From: Magnaporthiopsis rhizophila
Taxonomy: Eukaryota; Ascomycota; Sordariomycetes; Magnaporthales; Magnaporthaceae
Assembly: GCA_003049465.1 (NCBI GenBank)
Contig: PYSS01000171.1
Coordinates: 1-61,971 of the forward strand
Reading direction: 5' to 3'
DNA length: 61,971 bases
Below, piece by piece: positions 58,104 to 61,971 of this stretch. The notes beneath the pieces are model-generated. The model saw only the letters and a list, made by a program, of their open reading frames with translations. It ran no database searches and was not told the origin of the DNA. Made by a program: the position numbers and the translations under genes. Position 1 is the stretch's first letter. Each line of letters starts with the position of its first letter.

Positions 58104-58262
58104 ATGGCTACCCGCTGTTCCGTTTGCAACGGTTGGATGAACACCACCATGGGTGGTGTTCACAACTGCCCCGGCTCTGGCGGCACTGGGCGCGCCAAAG
58201 AGGAGTTTCTCCCCATCGCTTCCGAGGAAGACGTCGTCCCGACCCTTATTGTCAACGCCTAG
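58104..58262 (+). CDS. Small Cys-containing protein, 52 residues
   Basis: The frame reads MATRCSVCNGWMNTTMGGVH and ends VVPTLIVNA before TAG at 58260-58262. It has CSVCNGW followed by a third Cys in HNCPGSGG. The ATG context (GACAACATGGC) is strong, codons end mostly in C or G, and a CCAAT/TATA promoter lies 190 bp upstream. There is no signal peptide, so it is probably intracellular. I recognise no named family. A three-cysteine set could bind one zinc with a fourth ligand (His20). Confidence 0.6.
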   Translation: MATRCSVCNGWMNTTMGGVHNCPGSGGTGRAKEEFLPIASEEDVVPTLIVNA

Positions 58263-58719
58263 AAGCGTCTTCGGCGAAATCAAACAATTTTGTTCGAACC
58301 CAGTAAGCGAAACGGATCTCCACCCTAATTAATCGAGGAGTTCCCCTTTGTGCTTTTTTTTTTTTAAGGACTTTATGACTCCGGGCTTTTCTAACCTCTT
58401 TCAGCACACAATATAGACGCTGCACGGTTTCCAAAACGCCGCGATGGTTTTGGGTTGAAAACAGTGGAAATCCCTGTGTGCTAGGATTTTTATTTAAACT
58501 GGTACTGTTATAAAACGCCGTGATGTGCGTGTTTGATAGGATTGTAGGAAAAATGATAATCTGTCGGAATGATATTCCGCTCTTTTTCCGGCGCATGCAA
58601 TTGGGAAGGGATTCATTTGTTTTGGGCCAAAGGAAGGACCTGCAGGGCCAAAGGCTAGGGATCAGCCCCAGGAGCTAGTGATTGGCCTTGTGGCTTGGCC
58701 CCTGGGCCAAGCCCCAGGG
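58263..58719. other. 3' region and spacer before the LTR
   Basis: Probably the 3' UTR of the short gene. Just before the LTR lies a small inverted repeat of GGCCAAG/CTTGGCC words (58680-58718). Confidence 0.45.
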
Positions 58720-59110
58720 TGTTACGACCGTGGCCGGCAGGGGACAGAAGGGACGGGAGGCTAAGCCCCGACGGGATGCCTTTACCCCGCACCCCAGGAG
58801 GCCAGGGGCCAATGGGCGGGGCCGGGCCAACAGAGGTCACGTGACTACAGGTGATCTGTGATCTGTGAGCAGATCACAGAGCAGATAGGTGATCTGTGAT
58901 CTGTGGGCAGATCACAGAGCAAAGCGGTGATCTGTGATCTGTAAGCAGATCACAGATCAGGGCCTGGAACTACGGGTTAATAGGAAGGTTGCCCAACTAT
59001 AAGAAGGACAGGATGTAACAAGGGGACAATATTAGCTTGGTGAGGTCACTGTATTATAATAAACTTCTTATAGCCTCAAGGAGCTTAAGGAAGCAGGATC
59101 TTCTCGAGCG
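58720..59110 (+). repeat. LTR copy A (solo-like), approximate right end
   Basis: Begins TGTTACGACC and shares with copy B the words GGCAGGGG, CAGAAGGG, GCCTTTACCCCGCA, GCCAAGGGCC-like and TTACGTGA/TCACGTGA, in the same order. It also has an ACTACGGGTTAATAGG block like ATTACGGGTATATAAAAT of B. The two are diverged direct repeats. The right end is a visual estimate; I found no target duplication. Confidence 0.6.
58851..58964. repeat. Three 38-bp palindromic tandem repeats
   Basis: Copies 58851-58888, 58889-58926 and 58927-58964 have an exact 38-bp period. Each contains CTGTGATCTG, a 4-nt spacer (TGNG or TAAG) and CAGATCACAG, a 10-bp inverted repeat. The third copy has two changes in the spacer and the end. 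The array lies inside LTR copy A. Confidence 0.9.
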
Positions 59111-59391
59111 ACCCTTCGAAATTGCCCCCCTTATATAAACCACCAGGTGGCCCGTGCTTCGCGGGGTTAAATACGTATTTATAAAAGGGTCGGGCGCCTA
59201 GCCCTTTTCTTATTTGCAAAGGTTTTATATTTAACTGAACCGCCCTAATTATTTGGCGCCCTGATATCCGTTGGTTCCGGGGGTGGCAATGCCTGCACGG
59301 CAATCCCCGTATAACATTATCCTTTTTTCCCCAAGGCGTGTTCCGAGCAAGGGCGATCCGCCGCTTTAGCTGCACAGGCCGGTTGGCCCGT
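59111..59391. other. Spacer between LTR copies
   Basis: About 280 bp of intermediate GC content. A 96-codon minus-strand frame (59085-59375) is open but has no recognised domain. It is probably a remnant of the element that carried copy A. Confidence 0.4.
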
Positions 59392-59760
59392 TGTTACGAC
59401 CACAGCTGGCAGGGGGCAGAAGGGCTGGGGCCAACCCCCAGCAGGACGCCTTTACCCCGCAGTTATGAAAGCCAAGGGCCGAATGACTAAGGATAGGCAG
59501 ACAGGGAGTTACGTGATTAGGCATTTACCTAAGCACGGGTAATATGTTTGTTATACGATATAACAGATATAGCACAGTGATATATTCGCTATGTAACATA
59601 GCAAATATAGCACAGGTCTGGCACGGAAAAATTACGGGTATATAAAATAAAGGTTTCCTATTGTATTAGGTAATTCGGAATTAAGGTTTCGGTATTAATC
59701 AACCTAAATTAGTTTTAAGGCACCTTTTTAGGTAAGCAATCGAAACCTTTATTATTACCC
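59392..59760 (+). repeat. LTR copy B, probable 5' LTR of the gypsy relic
   Basis: Begins TGTTACGACC and follows copy A for about 130 bp, then turns AT-rich. Where copy A has the 38-bp palindromes, B has degenerate AACATAGCAAATATAGCACA and GATATAACAGATATAGCACA units, likely the decayed equivalent. The right end is estimated. Confidence 0.55.
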
Positions 59761-61971
59761 CAGTTCCCAGCACAAAGTAACCTTATGGAAATTATACTGC
59801 TTGATACCTTTTTTAGCGTACCCTACCCTAAAAGCAAAAAATCATTTGTAATATTTTAACTGATCCTGTTCAGTATTTACCAAAAATAATAAACAATAGC
59901 AATTATATCAACCATTAGCAAAAAACCCAAAAATATTATTATTGCTGGCAAATTATACAGCAACCCTTTAGCAGTTATGCAAGCATTTATTGCAAAAATT
60001 GAAAAATTTAAAAAAATTTAGGCCAAATTCCATATTACCGTCAAATTTTACAAATTCCTTTCGCCCAATAAATATAATAAAAAAAAAGGCAAAATCAAAA
60101 CGTTCTTAACCAAATATAAAGGGTATTTTTTATTTTATTAAGATTATTTTTAACAAAAAAAATAAAAAATTATTTATATAGCCATACACCTAAATAATAA
60201 AGTTAAAAATTGGTTTAAACCTATCTAATCCGATTATTTAAAAAAGCATAACAAATCCAAAAAAAAACCAAACTAATATTTGCCAATTTTAAAAAGTTCG
60301 GAAAAAAAATCACCAAAATTTTCGGACAAATTGATAAAAAACGGGTGGCCGAAAGGAAATTGCTTTAATTTTAGCAAAAAAACCTTATATTAATTTATAT
60401 TTCTAAATTTTAATAATTTATTAATAAATTTAACTGGATAAAAAATACCAAAATAATTCAGTTTTATCAAAAGTTAAAAAATAATGTGAAAAACAAATTA
60501 TTTAAACAAAAATAATTTGAAAAATTTGTTAATTATATTATTATAGCTATTTATATTAATAATAAATTATACAAACGATATTTGAAAAAAAAAACTTAAC
60601 AAATTAAGCTAATAATGCAAAATAATAAAACTAATTAAAAAAAGGCAAAATAATAATAATCCACAGTTTACGGTATGCATTTTGGATTTATACATTTTAA
60701 TATAAGAATTATATATGAATATAAAAAATAAAAATATATCAGGTTCAAAAGCCCAAAAAATGGGAAATATTTTAAATATAAAAAAAAGGGCACATTAAAA
60801 AAAATTGCCCGCAAAAAAAGCAATAAACGGTTATCTTATATTAAAAAAATATATCAAAAAATTATAAGCCTATAACCCCAAATTTACCCAAAACGGCTAA
60901 ATAAGTAATAATTAAAAATCTGTGCTTTAAAACATTGTTCAGTTGGATTTATTATTTTAATAAAAATTGTATGGTTTATTGTTTCGATAAAAATGTTATA
61001 AAATATTATCCTAAACAATAATTTGCTATAATATAATAAATTAGCCGATTCCGGGTTAATAATAAAAGGAAAATTAGCATTATTACCAATTTTATAATAT
61101 CCGAAAAAAAAATAATATAATAATTCAAATTTCGAAAAAATTTAAAAAAATTAGGTGCTGTAGCAATTGCATACTAATAATAAAAAAATTTGCTAAGCAA
61201 AATAAAAAGCTTAAAAAATTAGCCCGGAATAAAGGTGTATTAGATATTTCGGTTAATAATCCTGAGAAAAACCCAAATATAAATATAAAAATGGAACAAT
61301 TTTTGGGCCAAACATATTTGTTATAAATCCAAAAAAAAAAAACTAAACTTAACAAAATTTTGGAAAATTGCAAAGGCGGGCCCCAATAATAAAAAACCTA
61401 GCAAAAAATAATATATGGTCGATTTTAAAAAACTTTAGCAAAATTTCGATTAGTAACTAATCGATATAAAAAAATAACCCTTTATAACCAAAAAAAAAAT
61501 ATAAAAAGCATATATTTTATTTAAATTTTTGAAAATAAACTAATAATTTTAGGATTAACCCAAATTTATTAAAGGTTTAATATGCAAAAAACCGGTGCAG
61601 GATAATAAAAATAAGCCTCTGGATTGGTTAAAAAATAACCAATTAATTATTTATTATAGGGCATTATTCGAAAATATCCCAAACCTAAACCAGCGGTTAG
61701 CACAACCATATGCGCTAAATTATAAAAATATAAATCCTAATGCAAAATATTATAATAAATTATTTTGGGCCAAATATTTATATAATAATTATAAATAATA
61801 TATAGCTAAAAAATTAAAATATAATTTTTTTTTATAAAAAAAAGGAAAAAAATTAATATAATACCTATAATAAAAATATTAGTTTCCGAAATAATAAATA
61901 ATAAAAATGGGCTATAAAAATTTCATAGCAATTTTCGAATTATTATTAGTATATTTTATAATATATATAGC
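59520..61971 (+). mobile_element. AT-rich, decayed Ty3/gypsy LTR retrotransposon
   Basis: Base composition changes abruptly near 59520 to strongly AT-rich and stays so to the window edge. Internal sequence includes a recognisable Gag (next entry). Later AT-rich frames such as 61595-61798 (KPLDWLKNNQLIIYYRALFE) probably belong to the element too but I cannot name their domain. No reverse transcriptase, integrase or 3' LTR lies within the window; the element is truncated by the window edge. Confidence 0.75.
59920..60605 (+). pseudogene. Retrotransposon Gag relic (Ty3/gypsy type)
   Basis: The plus strand encodes pieces in the order known for fungal gypsy Gag: PLAVMQAFIAKIEKFKK, SPNKYNKKKGKIKTFLTKYK, IIYIAIHLNNKVKNWFKPI, then KIFGQIDKKRVAERKLL and, near the end, FINKFNW and INNKLYKRYLKKK. 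The reading is broken by several TAA and TAG codons, mostly where a Gln codon (CAA or CAG) is expected, and by one frameshift in the A run near 60262. This is the structural nucleocapsid-type protein, now non-functional. No zinc knuckle was confirmed downstream, although a Cys-containing stretch lies near 60985. Confidence 0.7.

Noticed and set aside
58851..58964. CRISPR-like array
   Set aside because: The repeats are directly adjacent without unique spacers and lie in a fungal LTR.

Overview
The window is nuclear DNA of a filamentous ascomycete. The evidence is short introns (about 50-270 nt) with GTRNGT donors, CTNAC-like branch points and YAG acceptors, high GC with GC-ending codons in coding parts, a Zn2Cys6 regulator, a CipC homologue, an FTA2-type protein, and a collapsed AT-rich Ty3/gypsy retrotransposon at the right edge. 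A Sordariomycete is my best guess, by overall feel only. Gene models below were spliced by hand from reading frames, splice sites and intron phase, and all reported joins keep frame.

Layout, left to right. 0.2-6 kb: an ankyrin protein (-), an FTA2/kinase-like protein (+) whose intron holds a poly-T run with an unresolved base, and a nuclease-fold-like hypothetical gene (+) broken by a one-base frameshift. 6.8-13.3 kb: a 2,176-residue WW-domain protein with an enormous Q-rich tail (-). 14.6-19.7 kb: a low-molecular-weight tyrosine phosphatase (-), a divergent eIF1A (-) and complex I subunit NDUFB7 (+). 20.4-23.7 kb: a Zn2Cys6 regulator (+) convergent with an unknown conserved protein (-). 24.3-29.1 kb: Trm61 tRNA methyltransferase (-) and cysteinyl-tRNA synthetase (+) head to head across 404 bp. 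29.3-35.6 kb: CipC (-), a secreted TIM-barrel-like protein (-) and an NCS1 purine/cytosine permease (-).

35.6-45.4 kb is almost gene-free and rich in homopolymers. 45.5-57.1 kb: an HSL-type alpha/beta hydrolase (+), a three-zinc-motif protein with an acidic segment (+), a 2-oxoglutarate/Fe(II) oxygenase (-), a secreted protein with three Cys-bounded repeats and a probable GC-AG intron (-), a possible secreted-gene relic (+) and an APH-type phosphotransferase (-). A 52-codon gene with CCAAT and TATA boxes sits at 58.1 kb. From 58.7 kb on there are two diverged LTR copies, one carrying three 38-bp palindromic repeats, followed by an AT-rich Ty3/gypsy Gag relic full of TAA/TAG stops.

No biosynthetic cluster or operon-like unit is visible. 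The functional link I can defend is the divergent Trm61/CysRS pair, both in tRNA biology. The least explained proteins are the triple-C4 protein (48.1-50.4 kb) and the secreted repeat protein (52.6-53.5 kb).
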